Shown here one piece after another: positions 1-8,365 of a stretch of DNA of 64,000 nt. The stretch comes from JBBROS01 sp965213845. GTDB taxonomy: Bacteria > Pseudomonadota > Alphaproteobacteria > Acetobacterales > Acetobacteraceae. The DNA lies in assembly GCA_965213845.1 (NCBI GenBank), contig CBDCAI010000003.1, positions 124,001 to 188,000 on the forward strand, read 5' to 3'. The position numbers and the translations under genes were made by a program. The first letter of the stretch is position 1. Every line of letters begins with the position of its first letter. The notes under the pieces are model-generated. The model saw only the letters and a list, made by a program, of their open reading frames with translations, was not told the origin of the DNA and made no database searches.

Positions 1-863
1 ATGGCGGCGGACCCGGCGTCCCGCCGTACATCCGGCATCGTGCCGTCGATCACGAGCGCACGCGGACGGAAGCGCGGAGTGGAGGGCCCTTCGCTCGCGG
101 ACCACCGGGTGCGGAGCCGCCGCTCGTCGAACCGCTCCTCGCGGCGGGAAAGCTGGTTGGAGCGGCGGGTCAACAGTCGCACCATCTGCTGACCGAGGAA
201 GGCGAGCCGGGCGCGCAGCTCCTCGTCCGTGGCAGCCGTGTCGAGGGCCATGGCGATGCTGTCGTGCAGCGAAGCATCGAAGTGCTCGGGGGTGTCCAGC
301 GCCACCGGGGATTGCCCGAGATGCGCGCCGTCATCTTCGCGCTGCACCGCGACGACGTGGCGCAAGCGGGACAGCGTCGGCTGGAATCGGTGGTCGAAGC
401 TGTGGCAGCCCATGCCGATACGCTGCCGCTCCAGATCATCGCGAAAGACGTTGGCGATCAGCCGGGCGGCGGGGATGCCGTCGACCTCGACGCGCAGGAT
501 GACAGGCGAACCGGGGCTGGCGGTGTCCTCGGCCCAGCCACGGATGCGCTCACGGGTGCACTCGTCGATGCGCCCGCGCAGCCCTGGAAGGGCGGCGGGC
601 GTTCCGGGGAGGAGCTGGCCCGGGTCATGCTCGCGGTGGACGGCGATGCTGTGGGCGGCAGGCGAGAGTGGCGGCTCGAAGGTGACGACGAAGCTGAAGC
701 CGGGGTCACGACGACGGACCCGTGGGCGCTCGGCGATCGTGCGGGCAGCGACGTGGCCGCCGACGAGGACGAGCAGGGCGACCGGGAGGCGGGGGGAGTC
801 CGGGTCGACGGCCCAGCCCTCGATCCGGTCACGCGAGAGAAGTGTGATGGCACCGCGGATCAT
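1..863 (-). CDS. Glycosyltransferase with N-terminal GWA modules (partial, C-terminus outside window)
   Basis: The minus strand reads without a stop from an ATG at 863 down to base 1, giving about 287 residues. Two tandem modules of about 95 residues are visible, each with a GWA-x-D core (RIEGWAVDPDSPRLPV, then RIRGWAEDTASPGSPV) followed by a valine-rich strand; the second ends with an ANVFRDDLER stretch. Such modules occur in polysaccharide glycosyltransferases of Acetobacteraceae and relatives. A charged linker follows, and then ALVIDGTMPDVRRDAGS, which resembles the opening of GT4-like domains with a P-x-x-x-R-DaGS pattern. The catalytic part lies beyond the window. The codons are C-ending and typical of the region. 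Function (cell-surface glycan synthesis) is inferred from family; the start is the first ATG in frame and has only a weak ribosome site. Confidence 0.72.
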   Translation of the reverse strand, partial: MIRGAITLLSRDRIEGWAVDPDSPRLPVALLVLVGGHVAARTIAERPRVRRRDPGFSFVVTFEPPLSPAAHSIAVHREHDPGQLLPGTPAALPGLRGRIDECTRERIRGWAEDTASPGSPVILRVEVDGIPAARLIANVFRDDLERQRIGMGCHSFDHRFQPTLSRLRHVVAVQREDDGAHLGQSPVALDTPEHFDASLHDSIAMALDTAATDEELRARLAFLGQQMVRLLTRRSNQLSRREERFDERRLRTRWSASEGPSTPRFRPRALVIDGTMPDVRRDAGSAA

Positions 864-911
864 GGCTCGGCTTCGGTCGGGGTGAATCAGGCGGTGCCGT
901 CCAGGCGTGGG

Positions 912-1190
912 TCAAGGCTTGCACGTCGGGAGTTTCGCTTCGAGTTCTGTGGCGCGAGCGCGGGCGGTGGCAAGCTCAGCCTCGAGCATCTTGACGTGAA
1001 GGAGGTTCAAGCTCGCCCTTCGCTCGGCCTCTTGAAGAAGCTGCTCCAGGGTCGCCTGGATCACCTCGGGCGGCGGCTGCGGCATCCCGGGAGGCTGGGC
1101 ACGAGAGGGATACCGCGGCTGAATGATGCGTGGGCAGGCGCGGAGAGGAAGCCCACTTAGAACCGCAAGAACGGTGAGGTTTGTCAGCAC
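912..1190 (-). CDS. Small hypothetical protein with C-terminal coiled coil
   Basis: A GTG at 1190 gives a 92-residue protein. It has a hydrophobic N-terminus (VLTNLTVLAVLSGLPLRAC) that could be a signal or lipoprotein-type leader, a proline-rich stretch, and then a heptad-like helix rich in Leu, Ala and Glu (LLQEAERRASLNLLHVKMLE). An ATG at 1085 would give only the 57-residue helical part. A start at 1307 is also open but would overlap the end of the Hint gene upstream. It sits between the Hint gene and the glycosyltransferase, all on the same strand. I do not recognise a family; a surface-anchored coiled-coil role is only a guess. Confidence 0.4.
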   Translation of the reverse strand: MLTNLTVLAVLSGLPLRACPRIIQPRYPSRAQPPGMPQPPPEVIQATLEQLLQEAERRASLNLLHVKMLEAELATARARATELEAKLPTCKP

Positions 1191-1225
1191 GCCACCTGCG
1201 TGGGGCTCAGAATGGCTGGACACGC

Positions 1226-2584
1226 TCAAGCTGCGGCAGCGGCGCGGCATGGCAGGCTCCTGCGGATGGCCTCGATCTCGAAGCCGTGTTCGATCCGGGG
1301 CGCGCAAAAGCGGAGGAATGGCTGGGGGCCAGGGTAGAGAGCGTAGAATTCGGCTTCGTTGTGGAAGATATGGCGACTCTCGTCATCGAGGAAGGTTTCG
1401 GTAGCGGCACCTTCCGCGAAGATGATGTCATGGCTGTCCAGCTCAATGTGATAGTAGCGGACATCCTCGGCGGGCACCCAAGGGACGATCGTTGCGCCAT
1501 TTGCCAGCACCCAGGCGGGAACAAGGTAGCCGTCCAGGTACATCGCGTGGTCAGGGGAGACGGACAGGTCACGGTGGGGAAGGTCATGGCCGAGGCTGCC
1601 AGCCTGGAACAGCACCGGGCGCAAGTGACGGTGGATCTGCACGAACCGGCGCGTGTAGGAGCGGCGACCCATCCATTTGATCGGGCGGTTCACGCCGGAG
1701 CGTGTGACGACACGATCGCCGATGGCGAGATCCTCGACGGGGATGGGGCCTGCCGCTGTCATGATGCTGGTGCCAGCCAGGAAGCAAGCCGGGCCGAGCA
1801 CGGTATCGTTGCCGACGTGACTGAGCACGAGCGGATAGAAAGTCCCGTCGGTATCGCTGAACGTGTATGGCCCGATGGTCACGGTAGCGCCGTCATATGT
1901 AAACGAGGAGTAGTTCTGGTTCTTGAACACAAGCTTGGACTGAATTTGAGGGCTAGAAAGTCCAGAGACGATACCGTTAAATGACGCACTACTGTCAATT
2001 TGCACTAAACCACCTGCAAATCCGATAAACGCTGAGTTAGACCCGCTGGCTAATTCAATTGAACCACCGTTGACTACTTCGAGAACGCCGGTGGGCTGAC
2101 CGTTAACGTAACCCTCGACCATGTTGGTATTCAGGATGACGGTGCCCTCGCTCTCCAACCCGCCCAGCAGATTGAACGTGCCGCCGGTCAGAGACATGGT
2201 GCCGGTTTGGACAAGCAAATCGCCGTTCAGGGTCGTCACGCCCGACGGAGCCTGGTTGAACACGGTGGTGCTTTGTATGGTGGCGTTGATAGCATTGAGG
2301 TAGGCGTTGAGTGGCAGCGTGTTCGTGCCGCTGAGGTTGACGGTGAAGCTGCCCAAGGTCTGCATCGCGGGAGTAGCCTGGCTGGTGACACCCATGCCGG
2401 AGACGGTGGCGTTGGTCAGATTCCACGTGACGTTCGTCAGCGCCAGGCCGCTGCCGGCTATCTTGACCGAGACGCCGTTCATCACCGCCGTATCGCCATT
2501 TGCCGGATAGGCGTCGCCCGGCGACCAGTCGGCTGCCACGGCGTAGTAGGTGTTGTTGGCTCCGATGAAGGTGCGTGTGGTCAT
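1226..2584 (-). CDS. Secreted repeat protein with C-terminal Hint (hedgehog/intein) domain
   Basis: 452 residues from the ATG at 2584, which has GGAG about 8 bp upstream. Residues 1-260 are Asn/Thr/Ser/Gly-rich beta-helix-like sequence without a classical signal peptide. Residues 264-452 form a Hint_2-type domain: Cys267 in CFLAGTSI, then GPIPVEDLAIGDRV, RPIKWMGRRSY, SPDHAMYLDG and VLANGA. In hedgehog/intein families such a Cys starts autoprocessing; self-cleavage here is inference. The N-terminus (ADWSPGDAYPANGDTAVM) resembles the opening module of the large protein at 11591-15940. The middle of the gene (about 1,890-2,100) is clearly less GC-rich than its surroundings, which suggests a mosaic origin. 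Export, perhaps by a type I or other signal-peptide-independent route, is likely but not shown. Confidence 0.82.
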   Translation of the reverse strand: MTTRTFIGANNTYYAVAADWSPGDAYPANGDTAVMNGVSVKIAGSGLALTNVTWNLTNATVSGMGVTSQATPAMQTLGSFTVNLSGTNTLPLNAYLNAINATIQSTTVFNQAPSGVTTLNGDLLVQTGTMSLTGGTFNLLGGLESEGTVILNTNMVEGYVNGQPTGVLEVVNGGSIELASGSNSAFIGFAGGLVQIDSSASFNGIVSGLSSPQIQSKLVFKNQNYSSFTYDGATVTIGPYTFSDTDGTFYPLVLSHVGNDTVLGPACFLAGTSIMTAAGPIPVEDLAIGDRVVTRSGVNRPIKWMGRRSYTRRFVQIHRHLRPVLFQAGSLGHDLPHRDLSVSPDHAMYLDGYLVPAWVLANGATIVPWVPAEDVRYYHIELDSHDIIFAEGAATETFLDDESRHIFHNEAEFYALYPGPQPFLRFCAPRIEHGFEIEAIRRSLPCRAAAAA

Positions 2585-2878
2585 GGGCGCGCTCCGTGCC
2601 GGCGGGAACCGGCGAACCGTTCGTTGGTGCGTCATACCGAAACGACGGAGAGATATGACGGAGTGTCTCCAGCACATGGTCTACAACCGATATGGCCGGG
2701 TCAAGCGTCCTGGCGGAAGACAGGGCGATCGCTCGACCGAGCCGCGGTAGGATTTAGGCGGTTGCCCGAGGCGAAGTCGGATCATGGAGACGCAGGAGGA
2801 CACGAAGTGCCGGGGCTTGTGGCATCTTTGTTCTTCGCGGCTTCTTGGGCTTTGTTCGTCTGCTTCGCTGTTCCGGGC

Positions 2879-3121
2879 GGAGGTCTGGAACAGCGGCTGC
2901 GCGAACATCAGGTGCGCCGCGAGCGTGCCGGCGACGCCGCCGCCGAGCTGTGCGGCCGTGTGGAGGGCGGCCTCGATGGGCGGGAGTTCGCGCCGCAGGG
3001 CGAAGACAAGCGAGATGGCGGGACCGAGGTGCGCACCGGAGACAGGTCCAAGGGGGGTGACGAGGACGACGTTCCGCGCAACGCCGCTTCGGGGACGAGC
3101 GACGCCGATGCTGCGGTGCAT
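2879..3121 (-). pseudogene. Aquaporin (MIP family) fragment
   Basis: The minus strand encodes about 80 residues with clear MIP-family character: LGPVSGAHLGPAISLVF, LRRELP, AAQLGGGVAGTLAAHLMF and PLFQTS. The first pore box, normally SGAHFNPAV, reads SGAHLGPAI, so the Asn of NPA has become Gly. Sequence on both sides is unrelated, and the second half of the channel, with the second NPA box, is missing. The reading frame stays open but has no credible start or end, so this is a decayed remnant. The rest of 2585-3385 holds nothing else I can support beyond the hairpin at 3348-3370. Confidence 0.65.
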
Positions 3122-3347
3122 GACGGCCTGGCAGTCCGGTTGGGGGATGGATCGGAGACGATGGCGGTGGCCTCGCGTATCGCTGTCGCCTGGCCTAGGA
3201 GCAGGGTTCAACCTCGGACGAGGCCCGGTGCCCGATCTCATGGATGCGCGAACGGCGGTGGGGCTGGTGCTTGGCGTCGACCCGGCGTTGTTCGGGGATC
3301 GTGGCGTTGTCGCTGCTGGTGAGGTCAATTATGGCGGCGCCGCGTGG

Positions 3348-3370
3348 ATCCCCGGAACACGTCCGGGGAT
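3348..3370. repeat. Intergenic palindrome ATCCCCGG-n7-CCGGGGAT
   Basis: A perfect 8-bp inverted repeat with a 7-base loop, embedded in GTGGATCCCCGGAACACG and the following bases. It lies 15 bp beyond the stop of the racemase gene, so it can act as a terminator. Its translation (PGTRPGMT-like) is a well-known signature of a dispersed palindromic repeat in GC-rich alphaproteobacteria. A related copy is at 32281-32301. Confidence 0.6.
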
Positions 3371-3385
3371 GACGAGCGCACGCAC

Positions 3386-4036
3386 TCAGGTGGTGGCGAG
3401 GAGGGCTTGGGCGGCGGCGGCTTGGCAGGGTTCGATGATGGGGAGGCCGATCTCGTGCTCAAGCCAGGCGCGGTGGCTGGCCATGCCGGCGCAGCCGAGG
3501 ATGATGGCTTCTGCGCCGCGGTCTTTCAGCCGTGTGGCGATGGCGTGGAGGGGGATGCGGATGGCGGCCGGGTCGCCGAGGGTTGCCATGGGGAGGTTGA
3601 GGGGGATGCTGCCGACGGAGCGGTGTTCGAGGCCCATGGCCTGGAGGACGCGGGCCTGGCGCTGGATGCTGGCGTCGACGAAGGCGACGAGGCCGAAGCG
3701 TTCGGCCCTGGCGAGCGCGGTGGCGATCGCGGAGCGGAGTGCGCCGAGGACGGGGCGGGTGGTGAGGCTGCGGAGGAGGTCGATGGCGGGGTCGGAGACG
3801 CAGGCGATGACGATCGCGGCCGCCGATGCTTCGCGCTCGACGAGGCGGCAGAGGGGGTCGGCGACGGCGTGCCAGTCGCGCCAGGTGGCGATGGCGGGGG
3901 GGCCTTCGGCGAGGGTGACGACGTCGAACCAGGGGCCGGTTGCGGGGGTGAGATGCTGGATGGAGGCGGCGATGGTGGCGGTGCAGTCGGGCGCGCTGTT
4001 GGGGTTGACGACGAGGATGCGGCGGGCGGGGGCCAT
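3386..4036 (-). CDS. Aspartate/glutamate (hydantoin) racemase family protein
   Basis: 216 residues from an ATG at 4036. The N-terminus ILVVNPNSAPDCTATI is typical of the hydantoin/allantoin racemase branch of the Asp/Glu racemase superfamily. The two catalytic cysteines are visible in VIACVSDP and IILGCAGM. The gene begins 2 bp after the stop of the DUF1028 gene and is the last of the leftward pao operon, so it was probably co-transcribed with it. The substrate cannot be read from sequence; racemisation of a hydantoin, allantoin or amino-acid derivative made or used by the operon is inference. The palindrome at 3348-3370 closes the unit. Confidence 0.78.
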   Translation of the reverse strand: MAPARRILVVNPNSAPDCTATIAASIQHLTPATGPWFDVVTLAEGPPAIATWRDWHAVADPLCRLVEREASAAAIVIACVSDPAIDLLRSLTTRPVLGALRSAIATALARAERFGLVAFVDASIQRQARVLQAMGLEHRSVGSIPLNLPMATLGDPAAIRIPLHAIATRLKDRGAEAIILGCAGMASHRAWLEHEIGLPIIEPCQAAAAQALLATT

Positions 4037-4038
4037 GG

Positions 4039-4494
4039 TCAGGGGGTGGCGAGGCGGTCGGGGGTCATCGCGCGGCCTTCGGAGGTGTCGGCCCTGGGGG
4101 CGTAGGTGTCCCACATGCGCCTGAGGGCGGTGAGCGGCTTGGGATCGGCGTCGATGCGGAGGATGTTGCCGATGGCGACGCAGTCGGGGCCGATGGCGAC
4201 GCAGTCGGGGCCGATGGCGGCGCCGGGGGCGGGCTTGTTGTGCGCGCCGGTGAAGTGGGCGCCGGCGCCCGTGGCGTCGATGACGGCGTCGCGGACCCGG
4301 GCCGCGGGCAGGCCTTCGGCAAGGAGGGAGATGCCGCGGGGGCCGAGGCGGGGGCCGGTCCAGAACTGGGTGAGGACGACGCCGACGCCGGCCCGGGTGA
4401 AGAGGCAGCGTGCGCCGACGGCCGGGCTGGAGGTGGTGACGACGCCGCCCATCGTTCCGGTGACGGCGCATCGCCCGGCCAGCGAGACTGTCAT
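4039..4494 (-). CDS. Shortened DUF1028 family protein
   Basis: 151 residues from an ATG at 4494. The first 100 residues match the DUF1028 (Ntn-hydrolase-like) pattern: MTVSLAGRC, GGVVTTSSPAVGARC, GVGVVLTQFWTGPRLGPRG and LLAEGLPAARVRDAVID. The C-terminal end (ILRIDADPKPLTAL) matches the normal family ending (RVDDHPDP-type). The usual central section between them is missing, and the junction carries a 21-bp tandem duplication (IGPDCVA twice). DUF1028 proteins are usually above 200 residues, so this is an internally deleted, possibly inactive version that stays in frame. It lies between paoC and the racemase gene on the same strand. Confidence 0.7.
   Translation of the reverse strand: MTVSLAGRCAVTGTMGGVVTTSSPAVGARCLFTRAGVGVVLTQFWTGPRLGPRGISLLAEGLPAARVRDAVIDATGAGAHFTGAHNKPAPGAAIGPDCVAIGPDCVAIGNILRIDADPKPLTALRRMWDTYAPRADTSEGRAMTPDRLATP
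4171..4219. repeat. 21-bp tandem repeat inside the DUF1028 gene
   Basis: Two exact 21-bp copies (4171-4191 and 4192-4212, beginning GATGGCGACGCAGTC) and 7 bases of a third. The unit is a multiple of three, so it adds the heptapeptide IGPDCVA without changing frame. It sits exactly where the family's central region is missing, which suggests that slippage or recombination made the deletion. Confidence 0.85.
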
Positions 4495-4558
4495 GATGGT
4501 GCCCCTGTGCTCCCGGATGGGAGCCTAGGGACCGGGCCGCCAAGGCGCAAACGCGCGG

Positions 4559-6820
4559 TCAGTGCGGCGCGACGAGCTGATCGAGGGAGATGGGGAAGCG
4601 GCGGACGCGGATGCCGGTGGCATGCCAGACGGCGTTGGCGATCGCGCCGGCGGTTCCGGTGACGCCGATCTCGCCGACGCCCTTGATGCCGAGGGCGTTG
4701 ACGTGGGTGTCGCGTTCCTCGACGAGGATGGCCTCGATGGAAGGGACGTCGGCGTTCACGGGGATGTGGTACTCGCCGAGGTTGGGGTTCATCGGGCGGC
4801 CGGAGCGGCGGTCCATGACGGCCTGTTCGTGAAGGGCGAAGGACAGGCCCCAGATCATGCCGCCGTAGTATTGGCTGCGGACGAGTCGCGGGTTGACGAT
4901 GGTGCCGGCGGCGAACGCGCCGACGAGGCGGGTGACGCGGACCTGGCCGAAGTCGGGATCGACCTTGACCTCGGCGAAGACAGCGCCGTGGGCGTGCATC
5001 GCGTAGGCGCCTTGGGCGGCGGGGTCGGCGGCGCCGGCGCCGGCACCTTCGATCTCGGAGAGGCCGGCGCGGTCGAGGATCTCGGCGTAGGATTCGCTGC
5101 GGGTGGCGTCGTCGCGGCGGGCGAGGCGGCCGTCACGGGCGAGGACGCCGGCGTTGCCTGCGCCGAACAGGGGGGAGCGCTCGTCGGCGGTGGCAAGGTC
5201 GGCGAGCTTGCCGATCACGGTCGCGCCGGCGTCGTGGATGGCCATGCCGGCGGTTGCGGTGTGGGCGGAGCCGCCGGCGATGCCGGCGTCGGGCAGATCG
5301 GAGGAGCCGCTGCGGAACTCGACGTGGTCGAGGGGCAGGCCGAGGCCGTCGGCGGAGATCTGCGCGAGGGCGGTCCAGGCCCCCTGCCCCATGTCGTGCG
5401 CGCCGATCTCCATGAGGGCGCTGCCGTCGTTGCGGATGACGGCGCGGGCCTTGGCCTGGAACATCAGCGCGGGGAAGGTCGCGGTGCCCATGCCCCAGCC
5501 GATCAGGAGGCCGGTGTCGTCGTGCATCCGGCGGGGCTGCATGGGACGGGACGCCCAGCCGAAGCGGGCAGCGCCCTGCTCGTAGCACTGGCGGAGCGCC
5601 TTGGAGGAGAAGGGCTTGCCGGACATCGGCTCGGTTTCCGCGTAGTTCTTCAGGCGGAAGGCCAGGGGATCCATGCCGCAGGCCAGCGCCATCTCGTCGA
5701 TGGCGCTTTCGAGGGCGATGCTGCCGGTGGCCTCGCCGGGGGCGCGCATGAACAGCGGGGTGCCGGTGTCGAGGCGGACGGCCTCGTGCGCGGTGGCGAT
5801 GGCCGGGCTGGCATACAGGGTGTGGGAGGCGTCGGCCGCGGGCTCGAAGAAGTCGTCGAAGGTGCTGGAGGTGGTCTTGGCGTGGTGGTCGATGGCGGTG
5901 AGCGCGCCCGTCAAGTCGGCGCCGAGGCGGAGGGTCTGGCGGGTGGGGGCGCGGTGGCCGACGGGGCCGAACATCTGCTCGCGCTTCAGGACGAGCTTGA
6001 CGGGGCGGCCGACGAGGCGGGCGGCCATGATGCCGAGCACCTGGGGGCCCGAGATCATGCCCTTCGAGCCGAAGCCGCCGCCGAGGAAGGGGCTGCGGAT
6101 GTGGATCCCTTCGGGGGGGATGCCGAACAGCCCGGCGATGCGGCCCACGGCCATCGCCATGCCCTGGCTGGGCGTGTCGATGGAGAGGGTGTCGCCATCC
6201 CATGCGGCGACGATCGCGTGCGGCTCCATGGCGTTGTGGTACTGGGCGGGAGTTTCATACGTGGCATCGATGCGGCGGTCGGCCTGCGCGAGGCCGGCGG
6301 CAACGTCGCCGTGGGTGGCGGTGGCGGGGTTGCCGACTCCGACGGCGGGGGGCGTGAAGCTCTCGGCGGAGTCGAGGCCGGCGCGGGCGGGCTGTTCGTC
6401 GTAGCGCGGGGCGAGGAGGGCTGCGCCTTCGGTCGCGGCCTCGAGCGTGGTGGCGATGACGACGGCGATGGGCTGGTTGGCGTAGCGGACGGCGTCGTTC
6501 TGCAGCAGGTCGAGGCGGAACATGAAGGGGTTGTTCTTCATGTCGGGATCGATGGCGAGGGCGGGCTTGTGGGCCGGGGTCATGACATCGATGACGCCCG
6601 GGTGGGCCTTGGCGGCCGCGACGTCGAGGGTGGTGACGCGGCCGCGGGCGATGCTGCTGACGGCCAGGGCGGCGTGGAGCATGCCGGGCGGGTGGTTGTC
6701 GGCGGCGTAGCGGGCGGCACCGGTGACCTTGAGGACGCCGTCGCGCCGGGTGAGCGGCTGACCGATGCTGGAGCCCTGGCGGAGGTGGGCGGGGTTCCGG
6801 GTGAGGTTGAGCTCAGACAT
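4559..6820 (-). CDS. paoC: Molybdopterin subunit of PaoABC-type aldehyde oxidoreductase
   Basis: 753 residues from an ATG at 6820. It opens with RRDGVLKVTGAARYAAD, the usual start of xanthine oxidase family large subunits, and carries the molybdenum cytosine dinucleotide cofactor. Characteristic blocks are LGGGFGSKG, RAPGEATG and the C-terminal GIKGVGEIGVTG, whose Glu (about residue 717) is the expected catalytic base. It oxidises aldehydes to acids or hydroxylates a heterocycle at the Mo centre. It overlaps paoB by 8 bp and is the third gene of the order 2Fe-2S, FAD, Mo, as in E. coli paoABC. No paoD-type chaperone gene is adjacent. No Tat signal is visible in the small subunit, so a cytoplasmic location is inferred. 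Confidence 0.9.
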   Translation of the reverse strand: MSELNLTRNPAHLRQGSSIGQPLTRRDGVLKVTGAARYAADNHPPGMLHAALAVSSIARGRVTTLDVAAAKAHPGVIDVMTPAHKPALAIDPDMKNNPFMFRLDLLQNDAVRYANQPIAVVIATTLEAATEGAALLAPRYDEQPARAGLDSAESFTPPAVGVGNPATATHGDVAAGLAQADRRIDATYETPAQYHNAMEPHAIVAAWDGDTLSIDTPSQGMAMAVGRIAGLFGIPPEGIHIRSPFLGGGFGSKGMISGPQVLGIMAARLVGRPVKLVLKREQMFGPVGHRAPTRQTLRLGADLTGALTAIDHHAKTTSSTFDDFFEPAADASHTLYASPAIATAHEAVRLDTGTPLFMRAPGEATGSIALESAIDEMALACGMDPLAFRLKNYAETEPMSGKPFSSKALRQCYEQGAARFGWASRPMQPRRMHDDTGLLIGWGMGTATFPALMFQAKARAVIRNDGSALMEIGAHDMGQGAWTALAQISADGLGLPLDHVEFRSGSSDLPDAGIAGGSAHTATAGMAIHDAGATVIGKLADLATADERSPLFGAGNAGVLARDGRLARRDDATRSESYAEILDRAGLSEIEGAGAGAADPAAQGAYAMHAHGAVFAEVKVDPDFGQVRVTRLVGAFAAGTIVNPRLVRSQYYGGMIWGLSFALHEQAVMDRRSGRPMNPNLGEYHIPVNADVPSIEAILVEERDTHVNALGIKGVGEIGVTGTAGAIANAVWHATGIRVRRFPISLDQLVAPH

Positions 6821-7871
6821 GGGTGGCAACTCCCGAAGAGGGGGCGAAGGGGGAGGCTGGCAGGGCGGGCATGCGGGATGGGGTGCCGGCGAAGGCCAAG
6901 GTGAGGGCGCGGACGACGATGCGGCGGGCCAGCTCGATCTTGAAGGCGTTGTCGCCGGAGGGGGTGGCGTCGGCGAGGGCGGCCTCGGCGGCGCGGCGGA
7001 AGGTGGCGGCGTCGGGCGGTGCGCCGGCCAGGACGGCTTCGGCTGCGCGGGCGCGCCAGGGTTTGGCGGCCACGCCTCCGAGGGCGATGCGGGCCTCGGT
7101 GATGGTGCCGTGTTCGAGGCGGAGGGCGGCGGCGGCGGAGACGACGGCGAAGGCGTAGGAGGTGCGTTCGCGGATTTTGAGGTAGCGGGCGTGGGCGGCG
7201 AATTGGGCGGCTTCGGGCGGGAGGCGGACGGCGGTGACGAGGTCGCCGGGCTCGAGGGCGGTCTCGCGGTCGGGGGTGTCGCCGGGCAGACGGTGGAAGG
7301 CTTCGAGCGGGAGCTCGCGGCGGCCGGCGGGGCCTTCGATCTCGACGATGGCATCGAGGGCGACGAGGGGGATGCAGAGGTCGGAGGGGTGGGTGGCGAT
7401 GCAGCGATCGGACCAGCCGAGGACGGCGTGAAGGCGGTTCTCTCCGCCTTTTGCGTCGCAGCCGGTGCCGGGGTCGCGTTTGTTGCAGGCGCTGGCGGTG
7501 TCGTAGAAGTAGGCGCAGCGGGTGCGCTGCAGCAGGTTGCCGGCGGTGGTGGCGGCGTTGCGGAGCTGCGGGGACGCGCCGGAGAGCAGGGCCTCGGCGA
7601 TGGCGGGGAAGCGGCGGGTGAAGTCGGGGTCGTGGGCCAGGTCGGCGTTGCGGACGCGGGCCCCGATGCGCAGCGCGCCGCCGGGCAGGGTCTCGATGCG
7701 GTCGAGGCCGGGGAGGCCGGCGGTGTCGACGAGCCGCACGGGGCGGGCGATGCCGCCCTTCATGAGGTCCACGAGGTTGGTTCCGGCGGCGAGGTAGGCG
7801 GCACCCGGCTGTGCGGCGGCTGCGATGGCGGCGGCGATGGTCGTAGGGCGGACATAGTCGAAGCGGTTCAT
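6813..7871 (-). CDS. paoB: FAD-binding subunit of PaoABC-type aldehyde oxidoreductase
   Basis: 352 residues. The N-terminal FAD loop reads YLAAGTNLVDLMK (about residues 26-38). A cysteine-rich insert with Cys119, Cys129 (CNKRDPGTGC), Cys138 and Cys157 matches the extra 4Fe-4S site known in E. coli PaoB and in hydroxybenzoyl-CoA-reductase-like FAD subunits. This insert separates it from ordinary CoxM-type subunits and supports the Pao assignment. It passes electrons from the Mo centre through the iron-sulfur clusters to FAD. It overlaps paoA by 4 bp (ATGA) and paoC by 8 bp, so the three genes are translationally coupled. Confidence 0.9.
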   Translation of the reverse strand: MNRFDYVRPTTIAAAIAAAAQPGAAYLAAGTNLVDLMKGGIARPVRLVDTAGLPGLDRIETLPGGALRIGARVRNADLAHDPDFTRRFPAIAEALLSGASPQLRNAATTAGNLLQRTRCAYFYDTASACNKRDPGTGCDAKGGENRLHAVLGWSDRCIATHPSDLCIPLVALDAIVEIEGPAGRRELPLEAFHRLPGDTPDRETALEPGDLVTAVRLPPEAAQFAAHARYLKIRERTSYAFAVVSAAAALRLEHGTITEARIALGGVAAKPWRARAAEAVLAGAPPDAATFRRAAEAALADATPSGDNAFKIELARRIVVRALTLAFAGTPSRMPALPASPFAPSSGVATHV

Positions 7872-8365
7872 GCGACCTGCTTTCGGTTGGCGGTGTCGGC
7901 GGCGCGTTGGGCTTCGAGCACGGCTTCGGTGATGCCGGCGTAGGCGCCGCAGCGGCAGAGGTTGCCGCTCATGCCTTCGCGGACGCGTTCGGGGTCGGTG
8001 CCGGCCTGGGCTTCACGCATGAGGCCGATGGCGCTCATGATCTGGCCGGGCGTGCAGAAGCCGCACTGGAAGCCGTCATGCGCGATGAAGGCGGCCTGGA
8101 CGGGGTCGAGCGTGTCGCCGTGTGCGACCCCCTCGATGGTGAGGATGTCTGCGCCGTCGTGGCTGATGGCCAGGGCCAGGCACGAATTGACCCGGCGGCC
8201 ATCGACCAGCACCGTGCATGCGCCGCACTGGCCGCGGTCGCAGCCCTTCTTGGCGCCGGTGAGGTCCAGGCGTTCGCGGAGAAGGTCGAGCAGGGTGACG
8301 CGGGGGTCGTCGAGGGCGATGGTGCGCTCGACACGGTTGATGGTGAGGGTGATGGACGGGCTCAT
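7868..8365 (-). CDS. paoA: 2Fe-2S subunit of PaoABC-type aldehyde oxidoreductase
   Basis: 165 residues. It has both iron-sulfur sites of the family: plant-type Cys42, Cys47, Cys50 and Cys62 (GCDRGQCGACTVL ... NSCLA), then Cys101 and Cys104 (QCGFCTPGQ) and Cys137 and Cys139 (NLCRCG). E. coli PaoA has an N-terminal Tat signal; this protein starts directly with the ferredoxin fold (MSPSITLTIN), so no export signal is seen. It is the first gene of the leftward operon and is divergent from a TetR gene; the 120-bp gap contains a perfect palindrome (8442-8456). Confidence 0.9.
   Translation of the reverse strand: MSPSITLTINRVERTIALDDPRVTLLDLLRERLDLTGAKKGCDRGQCGACTVLVDGRRVNSCLALAISHDGADILTIEGVAHGDTLDPVQAAFIAHDGFQCGFCTPGQIMSAIGLMREAQAGTDPERVREGMSGNLCRCGAYAGITEAVLEAQRAADTANRKQVA

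Noticed and set aside
912..1307. A start at 1307 for the small coiled-coil protein
   Set aside because: It would overlap the Hint gene by about 80 bp, and the added residues are low-complexity and basic, like a shadow frame.
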